DNA of 64,000 bases from positions 5,923,173 through 5,987,172 of the forward strand of contig CM036245.1 of NCBI GenBank assembly GCA_020698575.1. The letters are read 5' to 3'. The DNA is from Bostrychus sinensis. Taxonomy: Eukaryota; Chordata; Actinopteri; Gobiiformes; Eleotridae. Made by a program: the position numbers and the translations under genes. A model generated the notes under the pieces. The model ran no database searches. It was not told the DNA's origin and was given only the letters and a program-made list of their open reading frames with translations. Positions 1 through 9,215 of the stretch are shown here, in pieces. Each line of letters starts with the position of its first letter. Positions within the stretch are counted from its first letter, which is position 1.

Positions 1-340
1 ACTGAAAATGAAATATTAAAATTTGTTAATTTACTTAAGAACAGCTAGTTTTATTTAATTACATAACATTACTAACCTCATGTAACTTTTCTATTAAAAT
101 AACTGGGATAAAATGAGGCAATCACTTTCCAAAATTGTTTCAAGTAAACTTAACTAATCAAGGTTTACAGTGAAAATATAACTTTTTAATTATTATTTGA
201 ATGAAAATGTTATCGATGTTCATAAGCCAGTTAGACGGCCAGCCAGTAGGAGTTTCCTTTATTGTCCACAAGTTTGTGATTGGCCAAAGCTTTTCATTGA
301 GTGTGAACATTATCATCAAAGGAAAAAGAAGTTGTTAAAA
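1..340. other. AT-rich intergenic sequence, nothing recognised
   Basis: AT-rich, low-complexity sequence with stops in all frames. I see no transposon ends, tandem repeat or coding signal. Confidence 0.6.
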
Positions 341-710
341 AGATGATATTTTCTCTTTCTCCCATGTTATAATGTTGTTCCCTCATCAAAAACAGACCAG
401 GAGTTGTGCTTTGTTTCATTCCCGCCTAGGGTCCACAAAGCTCCGCCTCTCCCACGCAGCCCCGCCCACTCCAGGAAGCACTGACCAATCAACAACAAGC
501 CCTCTACATTCACTCTGCTGTCATTCATTTATCCAAAAAATGGTGTACAGCTCTGTTTCCACTGATTCCTCAGAGATTTTTACTTTTGGAGTAAAACGGC
601 AACAAAAAAGCTTAAGTTAATTTCCTTTTATTCTTTAAATTTTGTTCAAAAGACTGCAACTGTCTTCCCTCTGCTGCCCTCTGCTGGTCTCCTCACCGGC
701 TTCTTTATGG
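341..710 (-). repeat. Interspersed repeat, family F2 (minus copy)
   Basis: Read on the minus strand this matches two plus-strand copies at about 17938-18735 and 62660-63160. All share a block reading GACCAGCAGAGGRCAGCAGAG, then a block containing GAATCAGTGRAAACAGAGCT, then GATTGGTCAGTGCTTCCTGG, and two of them end near ACATTATAACATGGGAG. The right end is shared with family F1, which is bounded by TTAA, so this is probably a non-autonomous DNA transposon. The 82-codon frame at 372-620 lies inside the repeat and is not a gene. The superfamily is unknown. Confidence 0.7.
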
Positions 711-1110
711 CATATGACGTTTTCTTTTCTTCTGTTTTTAAAAGCTATAAAATTGTTTATAAATATGAATAAAAGGATAATATAGCTGCTTTAAGGTCCT
801 AATACAATATGCTGTGTCTTTCTATAAATGCAGTTAATATAATACAATACTTACAGGCTACTGTACTTAGGTTTTCCTGCCTAAAGCCCATAGTTGCTGG
901 GACAGGCTCCAGTCACTCATTACCTCGAACAGCAATAAGCACAATAATATGAAGAATACTGGAAATGACAGTGCACTGAGTGAGTTAATGACTAGTTACT
1001 GACACGACCCGCTCTCGTCGCTCCTCTGTGTTCACCTCTCCTTTATTATGCCAGTTATAAGTTATTATCTAATCTAACATGTTTGAATAACAAAGCAGCA
1101 CTTGAGTCCC
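711..1110. other. Intergenic, nothing recognised
   Basis: AT-rich sequence. Around 880-925 there is a weak resemblance to the GGCTCCAG segment of the tRNA-like-headed retroposon seen at 30344-30634, too diverged to call. Confidence 0.4.
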
Positions 1111-1400
1111 GCACTTGACCTTCGCGCGGAGTGATTTTACTCTCGCCGGCGCCGGGGAACGCTCTCCTCCTGGCTCAGTATTTTGGTATTAAATTGCCAC
1201 CTCGACGCCGTTTGTGTCACATTAAAAAAATGCTGGCGGTACAGAGCGTCGTTTGGTGAAATCAGGAAAATGAATGCGGCGCGGCGTTGGAAGCTTGAAG
1301 CCTGTATTTTATCAGAAGTGAAATGCCCTTCTACAGCGGCACCTCTCTGACAACTGTAATATTTAATGAATATTATCGATGTGTGTAGGTCCGGGGCTAT
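1111..1400. promoter_or_regulatory. Candidate conserved non-coding block 1
   Basis: A CpG-richer, non-repetitive, non-coding block in AT-rich surroundings, with no second copy in the window and no long open frame. It contains GGTATTAAATTGCC and AATATTTAATGAATATT. The sequence shows only compositional contrast and uniqueness; regulatory function is inferred. Confidence 0.3.
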
Positions 1401-1798
1401 AAAGTATTCCTTGGTAACAAATAGCGGTGATTATGTACAGTATGAGGCAGTGCTCTGTGAGGCATTCAAACTCTCAGATGTAAATTATATTCAAATCTAC
1501 TCTGCCAGCTCTCTGTTACTGTAATGCCACAGGGTTATCCAGTCTGAGGATACACGATGTGGGGCTTTAACTATTGTACAATATTACAATACACAATTAA
1601 TATGGAAATTCTAACTGTATGCAATTGTATTTTGAAAGTCATGGACCCTGCACATTTTGTTGTCAGTGATGACCACAAAGTGGTTGTGGCAAAATCCATT
1701 GGACTGCTATGACTAAATAAGTATCAATAATGTAATATTCTTTTCAAAGCACTGTAGTACTTTTTTGTAGTTAAATAAACTTTACTCAGTGTAGTACT
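1401..1798. other. Intergenic, nothing recognised
   Basis: AT-rich unique sequence with no transposon ends or coding signal seen. Confidence 0.5.
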
Positions 1799-1817
1799 CA
1801 ACCCTAACCCTTACCCT
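1799..1817 (+). repeat. Short telomere-like CCCTAA run
   Basis: About three CCCTAA-type units, the last one degenerate. Too short to be more than a chance or repair-derived interstitial telomeric motif. Confidence 0.35.
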
Positions 1818-1854
1818 TCTAATCAAACTTTAGTAATACATGAAATATCCACTG

Positions 1855-2600
1855 CAGTGAGAACTGTAATGAACTGTACACTGGAGAAACCAAACAACCT
1901 CTGCACAAGAAGTTATTCCAACACCACAGACAACTCCAGAGAACCAGAGTCTGCAGTACACCTCCACCTGAAGGACACAGACCACTCCAGAGGACCAGAG
2001 TCTGCAGAACACCTCCACCTGAAGGACACAGACCGCTCCAGAGGACCAGAGTCTGCAGTACACCTCCACCTGAAGGACACAGACAACTCCAGAGGACCAG
2101 AGTCTGCAGAACACCTCCACCTGAAGGACACAGACCACTCCAGAGGACCAGAGTCTGCAGAACACCTCCACCTGAAGGATACAGACCACTCCAGAGGACC
2201 AGAGTCTGCAGAACACCTCCACCTGAAGGACACAGACCGCTCCAGAGGACCAGAGTCTGCAGAACACCTCCACCTGAAGGACACAGACCGCTCCAGAGGA
2301 CCAGAGTCTGCAGAACACCTCCACCTGAAGGACACAGACCACTCCAGAGGACCAGAGTCTGCAGAACACCTCCACCTGAAGGACACAGACCACTCCAGAG
2401 GACCAGAGTCTGCAGTGGATTAACGACTCTGCCAACCACTGAGCCTCTTTCAAATCTTCTGAACCAATAGAATTTAGTTTCAGGTCTAACTCCTCCTTCC
2501 TACGATCATACAAACCGGCTGTCACCAGTTAAATTTTAGAATTGAGAAAGCTTCTTGAATAAGAGGCGAAACATCTTCAAACCAAGTCCAAATTACTTCT
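1855..2600 (+). mobile_element. Penelope-like element 3' remnant (GIY-YIG end) with internal minisatellite
   Basis: At 1874-1912 one frame reads LYTGETKQPLHKK, which matches the start of the GIY-YIG endonuclease domain of teleost Penelope-like retroelements. In another frame the HLHLK segment that normally follows is present, so there is a frameshift between them. The 51-bp minisatellite starts inside this coding remnant. After the array, 2423-2600 resembles the element's 3' untranslated tail, including CCAGTTAAATTTTAGAA and the terminal motif GAGGCGAAAC. The rest of the endonuclease and all of the reverse transcriptase are missing. The assignment relies on remembered family hallmarks; a translated search against Penelope-like proteins would settle it. 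Confidence 0.7.
1925..2419 (+). repeat. 51-bp minisatellite, about 9.7 units
   Basis: About ten units of 51 bp, each containing AGAGGACCAGAGTCTGCAG and CACCTCCACCTGAAGGA. Variation is mostly at the base that makes CCACTCC, CCGCTCC or CAACTCC, and at GCAGAACAC versus GCAGTACAC. Because 51 is a multiple of three and the unit lacks stops in several frames, four overlapping frames of 157-231 codons appear on both strands. None is a credible gene. The plus-frame unit reads DTDHSRGPESAEHLHLK (17 residues). The array grew from the Penelope-like coding remnant in which it sits. Confidence 0.95.
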
Positions 2601-2708
2601 TTTTAACCTTTTATTGTACTTTTACTTGAGTACAGATTTTGAATTCTGGCTGTGAATTCAAAGTTGCACAGCTGGATTCTCATGAGATTCAGTCTAAAGT
2701 TTATCTGT

Positions 2709-3066
2709 TTAAAGGTCAAATATTATGCTTTTTTCTGACTTTTTGAAATAATTTGGAAGACCTTTGCATTAGTATTTCACTTTTTAAAACTTAGTAGTGT
2801 ATATGTAAAGAAAACATCCACTTATGGGGCGTGGCTACTTTACAGAGAACACATGGATTAGGTGTCTGTCGCCCCCTGTTGGCATCGGTGGGGACTGGAC
2901 AGAGCATAAAATTGATAACTACCACAGCTATTAAATAATTGTTACTCACAGATTGCGTTTTAAGCTCTGTAATGATCAGAGCGAGTCCCGTACACTTCTT
3001 GGTTTCATGTTTTTTTGAGGTACAAACAACATTATAACATGGGTAAGCGAAACAGTGGGCCTTTAA
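2709..3066 (+). mobile_element. TTAA-flanked non-autonomous DNA transposon, family F1
   Basis: Starts TTAAAGGTCAAATATTATGC and ends GGGCCTTTAA, so the ends are inverted and both are bounded by TTAA. ACATTATAACATGG near the right end recurs at about 39075 and 18712. It contains CGCCCCCTGTTGGC, close to a reverse-oriented CTCF core. TTAA targets are typical of piggyBac and Kolobok superfamilies; which applies is not clear. No coding capacity. Confidence 0.6.
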
Positions 3067-3500
3067 GGTTTGCCATACAACTAGAGTCTGTCACAATGTA
3101 TCGAGAACTCTGTTTGTTCTATTTTTCTTTTTAACTTTGGATAATATTTAATTGGACCTACTGACCAATGCCTACAATACAAATATGAATCCACAATGTA
3201 TAAAATGGGTTTTTCATGGGGCCAGAACAATTGCTCTACATTTGCTTTATTTTTTTATTAAAAATATAAAAAGATTAAGGACCTATCTAAAATTTTCTTG
3301 GAAACGTGTTTGTTTATGCATGCTACTGGCCATGATATTACTTTACTAAAATGCATACTGATGGAACCTTGCGTACAACCAAGTAGTCGCCTGTTAGAGC
3401 CATATATATTAATTAATACTGTTCAAATTTATTTTATTGGCATTTCAGGTATTAATGTGTTAGTCCTCATATGGATACGTGTAAACATGTTACTATCCAC
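3067..3500. other. AT-rich intergenic, nothing recognised
   Basis: Two short overlapping frames (3152-3349 and 3298-3627) have no recognisable domain, and the second runs into a repeat. I regard them as chance frames. Confidence 0.5.
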
Positions 3501-3627
3501 ATTGTTTGCTCTTGTAGCAGTTTGTTGTTTGGTTACATCATATGAGTCGCTGGCTAAAACAAACCATGGGAGACGGTCATCCAATCACCTGCAGGTAACA
3601 AAGCCCCTCCCCTTTACAAACACTTGA
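3501..3627 (+). repeat. Short interspersed repeat, family Q
   Basis: Matches the reverse complement of about 20310-20450: both have TTGTAGCAGTTTGTTGTTT, then ATCCAATCACCT followed by CAGGTA, then CCCCTTTACAAAC. No ends or superfamily could be defined. Confidence 0.5.
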
Positions 3628-4000
3628 TGGGTATGAGTAAACCAGCCCACAGTTTGACCAGAATCTGCAGATTTAACGAGAAACCCCCTGCTCCTCAGTG
3701 AAAGTCCTGCAGACACGCTCCTCGCTGATTAAACAGAGGACTGCTATTTACATGAGAAATGAACTGGGGACTGTGTGACTGTGCCGGCGACTCACGTGAA
3801 CAAACACAGCCACGTGCACGCCCTCAGTGAGGAGCGTGCACGTGGGCAAATACACAGCATATGTGTCGCGGCAGGACAAACACTGCGGCGCGCCTCTGTG
3901 TACTCGCTCTTATTGAGAAGCGCACTGTCAACACTACATGCATATTTCCTGACATTAACCGTGATAAGTGCAGGGTTTAAATGATCACAGACATATTACA
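3628..4000. promoter_or_regulatory. E-box-rich CpG-containing block
   Basis: Between about 3793 and 3846 there are three CACGTG words plus GTGCACG/CGTGCAC palindromic surroundings. No repeat partner was seen. CACGTG is the classic E-box bound by bHLH-ZIP factors such as MYC/MAX and USF; binding here is inference. Confidence 0.3.
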
Positions 4001-4289
4001 GGACATATATGAGTTATATTCTTGTAATGTCATCCTTCTATAATCACTCTGATGAAAAAAGAAAATAAAAATCACATATATATGACGGAATTCACACAGT
4101 TTTTCTTATTTTACTTTAACCTCAATGCAACATGTTCTTTAAAATCTCTCTCTCACCATTTTATGTCACCAAAACTCTCTGAAACTCTGAAACTGTTATC
4201 AAACTCTCAGCGACCCACTTTTGGGCCCTCACCCACCACTTGTAAACCACTATACATTTTGTAACTACAGCTACAAATGTGCTTTGTGT
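4001..4289. other. Intergenic, nothing recognised
   Basis: AT-rich unique sequence. The frame at 4052-4264 has no domain. Confidence 0.5.
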
Positions 4290-4410
4290 GCAGTGTGATT
4301 GTCACGTTTTATTGGCAAAGGTTTTACGGCAGAAGCTCTTCCTGACACAATCCTTTCCATTTATCTGGGCTTGGGACCAGCACAAAGTGTAACCTGGGAT
4401 TTTTGCCTTT
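4290..4410 (-). repeat. LINE-type 3' fragment (family P)
   Basis: On the minus strand it has the GGTCCCAAGCCCAGATAAATG-like and GTGTCAGGAAGAG-like segments that recur at 51370-51450 and, in the opposite orientation, at 58110-58250 and 55750-55800. This resembles the 3' ends of high-copy teleost non-LTR elements (possibly RTE-like); class assignment is tentative. Confidence 0.45.
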
Positions 4411-5356
4411 GTCTATTTCATGAATTTCATCAAAAAATGTCATCAATATTGAATCAGCTGCTCCTGCCTCAAACCAAACCCAATATTTGATTTTTTTTTT
4501 GTTATGAAATTGAGATTCTCTTTGAAATCTATAATACCACAGTTTAAGTTGTAAATTGTGTTTTAAACTCTAAAAAAAATGCCAAAAAAAGTGAGACACA
4601 ACATATTGAATAAACATTTACAGTAGAACTTGGACGTATGTAAGTATTCTAGGGGAAAAAAGTAATGTGTCAAATAAAATGATGCTATTTTTTACTTTTA
4701 AAAACTATTATTAAACTAATTAAATTTTGTGGGCCTCTTGGCTCTTGCAAAATATGATGTATTTCTATAGTTGGACCATGTTTTTCTTTGAGTCATTCTT
4801 ATGCCTCAGTGCTGTGAGAAAGTTCTACAGTGAGTTGCTTAGTGTCAAAAAGCGTAAACAAAACACCACTTTTAACATTTTGCCTGTTAGATTTTTCTTA
4901 AAATCCATCTTACGGGTCATCCTTTCAGTTCTGTCCTTTTGCCATTGTAAAGATTTCACCGAGAGCTTTCATTTGATATAACTGTGTAAAAACTGAAGAG
5001 ACATGTTTTATACTGTAGCCTGTCATTTACAATCGCTATGTTTTCCTTTTGTCTTTAAACCATGGAGATGACTTTGTGGTTATGTATATTATGGTTACAA
5101 ATTGTTGCTTTGATAGAGCAGAATGTGTGCACGTGGCTTCATCATTTACACATGAACTGAAGATAAAACTAGGATAAATACTGACACATGTACAGTGAAA
5201 ATATATGCATGTAAATATTCAACTCAGCTTCAGCTTTTGATTTTATTTTTGAGCATATTTTATACAAACCTTCTCATTTCTCCACTGCACACGAGGCTTT
5301 AAACGTGTGCTCTGAAGTATTTTCTTCCCAGTGATGTCATTTTTTACCAAATGGAG
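4411..5356. other. AT-rich intergenic, nothing recognised
   Basis: Long AT-rich stretch with no repeat partner in the window and only short frames without domains. Confidence 0.5.
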
Positions 5357-5989
5357 TTAACCCTCCTCCAGCCCTAAGACATTTTTTGATGTTTTGCAGC
5401 TGTTTTTTGTGGATAACTTTTGCTGTGTTGATTCAAATGGCATAGATTTTGTGTATTTTTGGATGAATTTTCAGATTTCAGAATTTTGTTTTTGAAAAAT
5501 CCTCTTAAAAATGTGTCTAAAAAACATAGTCCCACCTTTAGCCCTAAGACATTTTTTTGTGCCATTGACTCCCATTAAAATGACATTTTTACTATACACT
5601 GTCACTGCAATATAATTTCACATTTTTATCAAGTATTTCATGGATTCATGATAGTGAGGGATTGGAATTTTAGTTTTTATTGTTTTTTTACTAGGTGGCG
5701 CCATTTCCCCCATATATGGTAGACAGAGGTATGAGGATGTGCACATCAGGGCAAAGTAGAAAAAGGTCCCAGACTGAGCAGAGGCAGAGGTTTGCACCAC
5801 ACAAACTGGAATTTATTAAATTTCATAAACGGAATAAATTTTTGCTGTGTATGATGAGGGCTGAAGTTAATCATTGTAACCATGAAAGTAAAAAAAATAC
5901 TGACTATTAGATAATTTTCTTTATTGGTGCATTTTTTTGTGCTTAGGGCAAAAGGTGTGACTAAAAAGTTAGGGGAGTAGAAGGGTTAA
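5357..5989 (+). mobile_element. piggyBac-type non-autonomous element, copy 1
   Basis: Flanked by TTAA at 5357-5360 and 5986-5989. Left end CCCTCCTCCAGCCCTAAGAC; right end finishes TTAGGGGAGTAGAAGGG, so termini are CCCT...AGGG. TTAA target plus CCCT-type ends are hallmarks of piggyBac elements. Body landmarks shared with copies at 13976 and 46285 are TAGGTGGCGCCATTTCCCCC and GATGTGCACATCAGGGCAAA. It lacks the middle segment present in the other copies (GTATGAGGATGTGC joins directly where they carry about 200 bp more). No transposase is encoded. Confidence 0.8.
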
Positions 5990-5997
5990 TACCAGCT

Positions 5998-6020
5998 TTT
6001 TCCACCAGGGGGCACTTGCT
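5998..6020 (+). promoter_or_regulatory. CTCF-like motif
   Basis: CCACCAGGGGGCACTTGC matches the CTCF core (CCASYAGGGGGCRS) closely, just downstream of the piggyBac-type element. Motif match only; occupancy is unknown. Confidence 0.45.
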
Positions 6021-6270
6021 CTGTGTCCTCCTCTCTGCGCTCTGAGGCGTCAGGTTTGTGTGTGGGTGTGATTCCCTGTGGAGATATGGAAGTGTCTGGG
6101 AAAGGTGGCAGACAGTATTTGAGTTTTTGATCAGGTTTTTATAAGAACAAGGGAGTGGCATCTACAGAAGTATAAACCTGATAAACCATATACAATAAAG
6201 ATATGGAGAAGACCACATTATTCCAAAAAAGTACTCATTTTTGATATGTATAATTAGGTACAGATGTTGG

Positions 6271-6554
6271 TTAAAGGTACTGTAGGCAGCAGTGCTCCTA
6301 CTGGTCTGAAAACAGTACTGCAGTGTAAATAAAAACAATGGTCTCTTTTCTGATTGGACGATTGGCGATGCAGTTTAGAACCAAAACCGAAAATGTAAAC
6401 AAACAACTTGGCCATTATGTAAAACATTTCTAATTGTCAATGACTCAGCTGTACTGTTTTTATCAGTAAAACTAACATGTTTACATCATATTTGGGGACA
6501 CATGTGGGTCATTTTATGAAATATAAAAATATATACTGCCCACATTACCTTTAA
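6271..6554 (+). mobile_element. TTAA-flanked non-autonomous element, family N copy 1
   Basis: TTAA at 6271-6274 and 6551-6554 with ends AGGTACTGTAGGC and ACATTACCT (short inverted AGGTA/TACCT). A second copy lies at 43836-44105, sharing CAATGGTCTCTTTTCTGATT and CAACTTGGCCATTATGTAAA. The right TTAA is also the left TTAA of the next element, so the two abut perfectly. Confidence 0.65.
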
Positions 6555-7325
6555 AGTTACACTGTGTAACTTTTCTCCTAAATATGTGGGGCATACTGAC
6601 TTGTTTTTGTGATTTTTTGAGCGATTATAAGGCCTGAGGCGCGATCTGTTGCTCCGAGCGGGGCTTCTGTACTGAGAAACCACCCTCGCAACTTGGCCGG
6701 GAGCGCTCCACTGTTCAGGAAGAGTCACGTGACAGGGAACGACTTGCTTTACGGCATTCCCTTCTGCTCTTATACCTGAGGCGCAGTATAACCATGAAGC
6801 TACTTTTAGCGTTGTTATTTTCGCCAGTTCGTCAGGGCCGAAGGACACAAGAAGATGAAGACAATGTCGGACGAGGCAAGAAAAAGAAAATGTGAAAGGG
6901 ACCGCACCAGATCGCAGACAAGAGTCAACATCGGACAGACTTTTGCTCGCTGGCGTCAGATGAGAGACAGAGAAGGCTGCAAATCAGATCACGTTTTTGC
7001 TTCTTTATTGTTGGGCAGGTAAATTAGCCTCTTTATTTTTTCTTTAGAACGTGCTTTTTCATACAGTTATTAGTTGTTTTTACTGCGACCATTGCTGCGA
7101 TATTTGTTGATAAGCTAACGCTAGCGCTAACTCTATAGAAGATCCAGTCCAAACTTCCAAAGGTAGCAGCAGGTCAACTAAAGTTGAAACAATGATGGAA
7201 ATAGACGCACGCTCGCACAGTTTCAGAAGGAGGAGGGGCCCTAGTGTTTACGTTTTGCGACGGTGCAGTGGCACCTGTGGCCTCTAGAGGCGCAAGACCG
7301 GGAATCTTACACAGTGTAACTTTAA
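6551..7325 (+). mobile_element. Kolobok-like TTAA element with first-exon relic, family B copy 1
   Basis: TTAA at 6551-6554 and 7322-7325. The inverted ends are AGTTACACTGTGTAA and TTACACAGTGTAACT, near-identical over 19 of 20 bp including the TTAA. Copy 2 is at 49938-50723. The copies are very alike except for a roughly 60-90-bp segment near the right end (about 7145-7203 here) that is unrelated between them. A small conserved coding exon is annotated separately. TTAA plus these ends suggests Kolobok, but piggyBac-like cannot be excluded. Confidence 0.7.
6855..7022 (+). pseudogene. 55-codon transposon exon relic, RVNIG...RW domain (copy 1)
   Basis: Translates from an ATG in good context through the basic stretch SDEARKRKCERDRTRSQTR, then RVNIGQTFARWRQMRDREG and KSDHVFASLLL. 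The pattern RVNIG-x2-F-x-RW-x2-[LM]R-x-(R)EG-x-KSD-x-[VF]A-x-LL resembles an N-terminal region I recall from multicopy teleost transposon-derived proteins; the exact family is not certain. The frame ends at a TAA that overlaps an ideal splice donor AG/GTAAAT, so this probably was a first coding exon. The identical-length exon is preserved at 50242-50409. No downstream exons remain. Confidence 0.5.
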
Positions 7326-7600
7326 GGAAATAAAAAAAAGTAAAATAAAAAACAATACTCATTTTTTATAGCATGATCTTTTTTATGAACACATTCATGG
7401 CTGAAGAATCCTTAACGTAACTATTCTGAAGAGTTAAAAACAATGTGCTGTACATAAACATTAAACAAACAACAACAACAAATATAAAACCACATAAAAG
7501 AAATAAAGAAAACAGTTAAAGCCAATGTCTCAAACTCATTAAAAGCTAAAGAGAAACATTATTTATCTGAACTGGGAGACAGGGACAGACTTTGACGGAC
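7326..7600. other. AT-rich intergenic
   Basis: AT-rich sequence with a short AAC run near 7470. Nothing else recognised. Confidence 0.5.
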
Positions 7601-8100
7601 GGCCGCTCTCCGGTCGGTGTTTATCTTCCTGCTTCCTGTTTGCAGACCTCGTCACACGACCCCTGCCCGTCCTTCACACGCGCCGCATCCCGGGGCAGCT
7701 CCAGCTTCCACGGCAGCGACTCCACACCGGCAAATCATAAAACTAAATACAGCGCGCCAGTAGAGTGAATTATCAGGAAATATGGCCGTCCTTTTACAGC
7801 GAGGGGGCCGTGAATGAAGCCGTAAAATTATGAACAGTTTTTTACGACGGCCCATCGGAGGAGGATGCTTGTGTGCGGACTGTATCCCTCTTCTCCTCGC
7901 TGCGGCGGAAGAGCTGACAAAGGTTCCCCTGTGTAACTATTTTTCATGCATTTAATATATTAATTATGGGGTAAATGCTCCCCAGGCAGTGCTTGGGATA
8001 GCGGGGAATGGCAGTTTTCCAATGGAGCTCCGGGGCGGGACCGTCAGGGTGAGGTGTATTACGTGGGAAAGGTCACGGCGGGGTTAATGTAACTTTTTAT
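7601..8100. promoter_or_regulatory. Candidate conserved non-coding block 2
   Basis: CpG-richer unique block. It contains TGAATTATCAGGAAATATGG, CCGTAAAATTATGAAC, a near-palindrome pairing ATGGCCGTCC at about 7782 with GACGGCCCAT at about 7845, and TTAATATATTAATTATGG. No splice or coding signature. Regulatory role is inferred from composition and homeodomain-like TAATTA words. Confidence 0.35.
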
Positions 8101-8118
8101 TTGCTGATTTTTCAAAGA

Positions 8119-8155
8119 CGAGGAGGAGGAGGAGGAGGAGGAGGAGGGGGGGGGC
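8119..8155 (+). repeat. (GAG)n microsatellite with G-run
   Basis: About eight GAG/GGA units ending in a run of nine or so G residues. Confidence 0.9.
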
Positions 8156-8436
8156 AGAGGAAGACGAGGCTAGTTTAGACACAGGAGACAGCAGAAGTGA
8201 GCGGGACAGGGCAGGAGGGGGAGGGCTAAAACAGTGACAGTGTTTTTGTTTGGTTTGTCCAAATGGGTTTGATTTTGGAGCCTTTGAACTCCGGCCAGTA
8301 AATCAAGATATAAGGTTTGTTGGGACAGTGTTTTTTATTTTTTTTAGAGAAAACATTTTAGCAGACTTTGGGGCCACATTTTATTTCTGATCATTTAATT
8401 GTGATCCACATTTCCAGAACCAGAGTATCACCATTA

Positions 8437-8775
8437 TGTCATAAGAAGCTGTCTGCGTAAATTCAACCAGAAGAACCGGAATTTGTTTCCTCCTCTACTC
8501 CTTATCACCTGTCTATCACTATCAGCCAATCACAGCCTGCCTCCTGCCTCATCCAATCACCTCTCAGCCATTCATACACATACAGTATATATGCCCTCGC
8601 CCTTCAGTCATCACAGAAAACCAAGTTCAGCTTCACTCTCCACCGCAGCAGCAGAGCCATGAGCCTCCTCAGCCTCTCCTTCTCTATTATATTTTATTTT
8701 TTCTATTATATTTTGGACCTGTGAAAGAATTTAGGGCTGTGAAGATTAAATAAATTAACATGAAACATTTCAGAT
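8437..8775 (+). promoter_or_regulatory. LTR-like promoter module with two CCAAT boxes, TATA box and poly(A) signal
   Basis: CCAAT at 8525-8529 and 8553-8557, TATATAT at 8586-8592, and AATAAA at 8749-8754, in the order of a retroviral-type LTR (U3 boxes, TATA, poly(A) signal). A second copy of the upstream half lies at about 58925-59041, where a hAT element cuts it off just before the TATA position, showing that this is a dispersed element rather than a single host promoter. TGTC at 8437 could be the LTR start, but I could not fix the 3' end or a target duplication. A solo LTR is the favoured reading. Confidence 0.45.
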
Positions 8776-9215
8776 GACCATGTTTTCTTTTCTAAATATG
8801 TATTGTAGTGTAGGGGTAGGGGCTAAACAACAACAACAACAACAAAAAAGAATAAAATCAAGAAAAAACCTATGAGTAAGTGAATATGTGCACGAGTAAA
8901 GCTTTGTTTCTAGAACTATCAGTGTCCAGGCCTGGGAAAGAATATCCCTTTAACTAATCTCTCAAACGCTACCTGCCAGGGTCTAAGCACCAAAGTTTAT
9001 TCCTTCAGTACATTGTCTGTTACACTTTACTCATTTGTCTGTGTTTGTTTTAATTTATCTTCAGGGTGAAATGTATTTTATAATCTGCCACTCCACACAG
9101 AGTCATTTACATTCAGCTCATTATTCATAATGAAATAAATCTTATCTCACCAGAGTGAATGAATATATGCTTCATGTATTTATGTAGAATATAAATCCCA
9201 GAGTTTTCTGTAGAC
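8776..9215. other. AT-rich intergenic
   Basis: Contains a short (AAC)n run near 8826. No other repeat partner or coding signal seen. Confidence 0.5.

Noticed and set aside
1799..1817. Interstitial telomere
   Set aside because: Only about three degenerate units.
1819..2525. Open frames of 157-231 codons on both strands
   Set aside because: All derive from the 51-bp minisatellite whose length is divisible by three and whose unit lacks stops in several frames. No start context or domain supports a host gene.
2545..2580. Hammerhead ribozyme in the first Penelope-like tail
   Set aside because: GAGGCGAAAC is present but the CUGANGA core and flanking stem I are not convincing.
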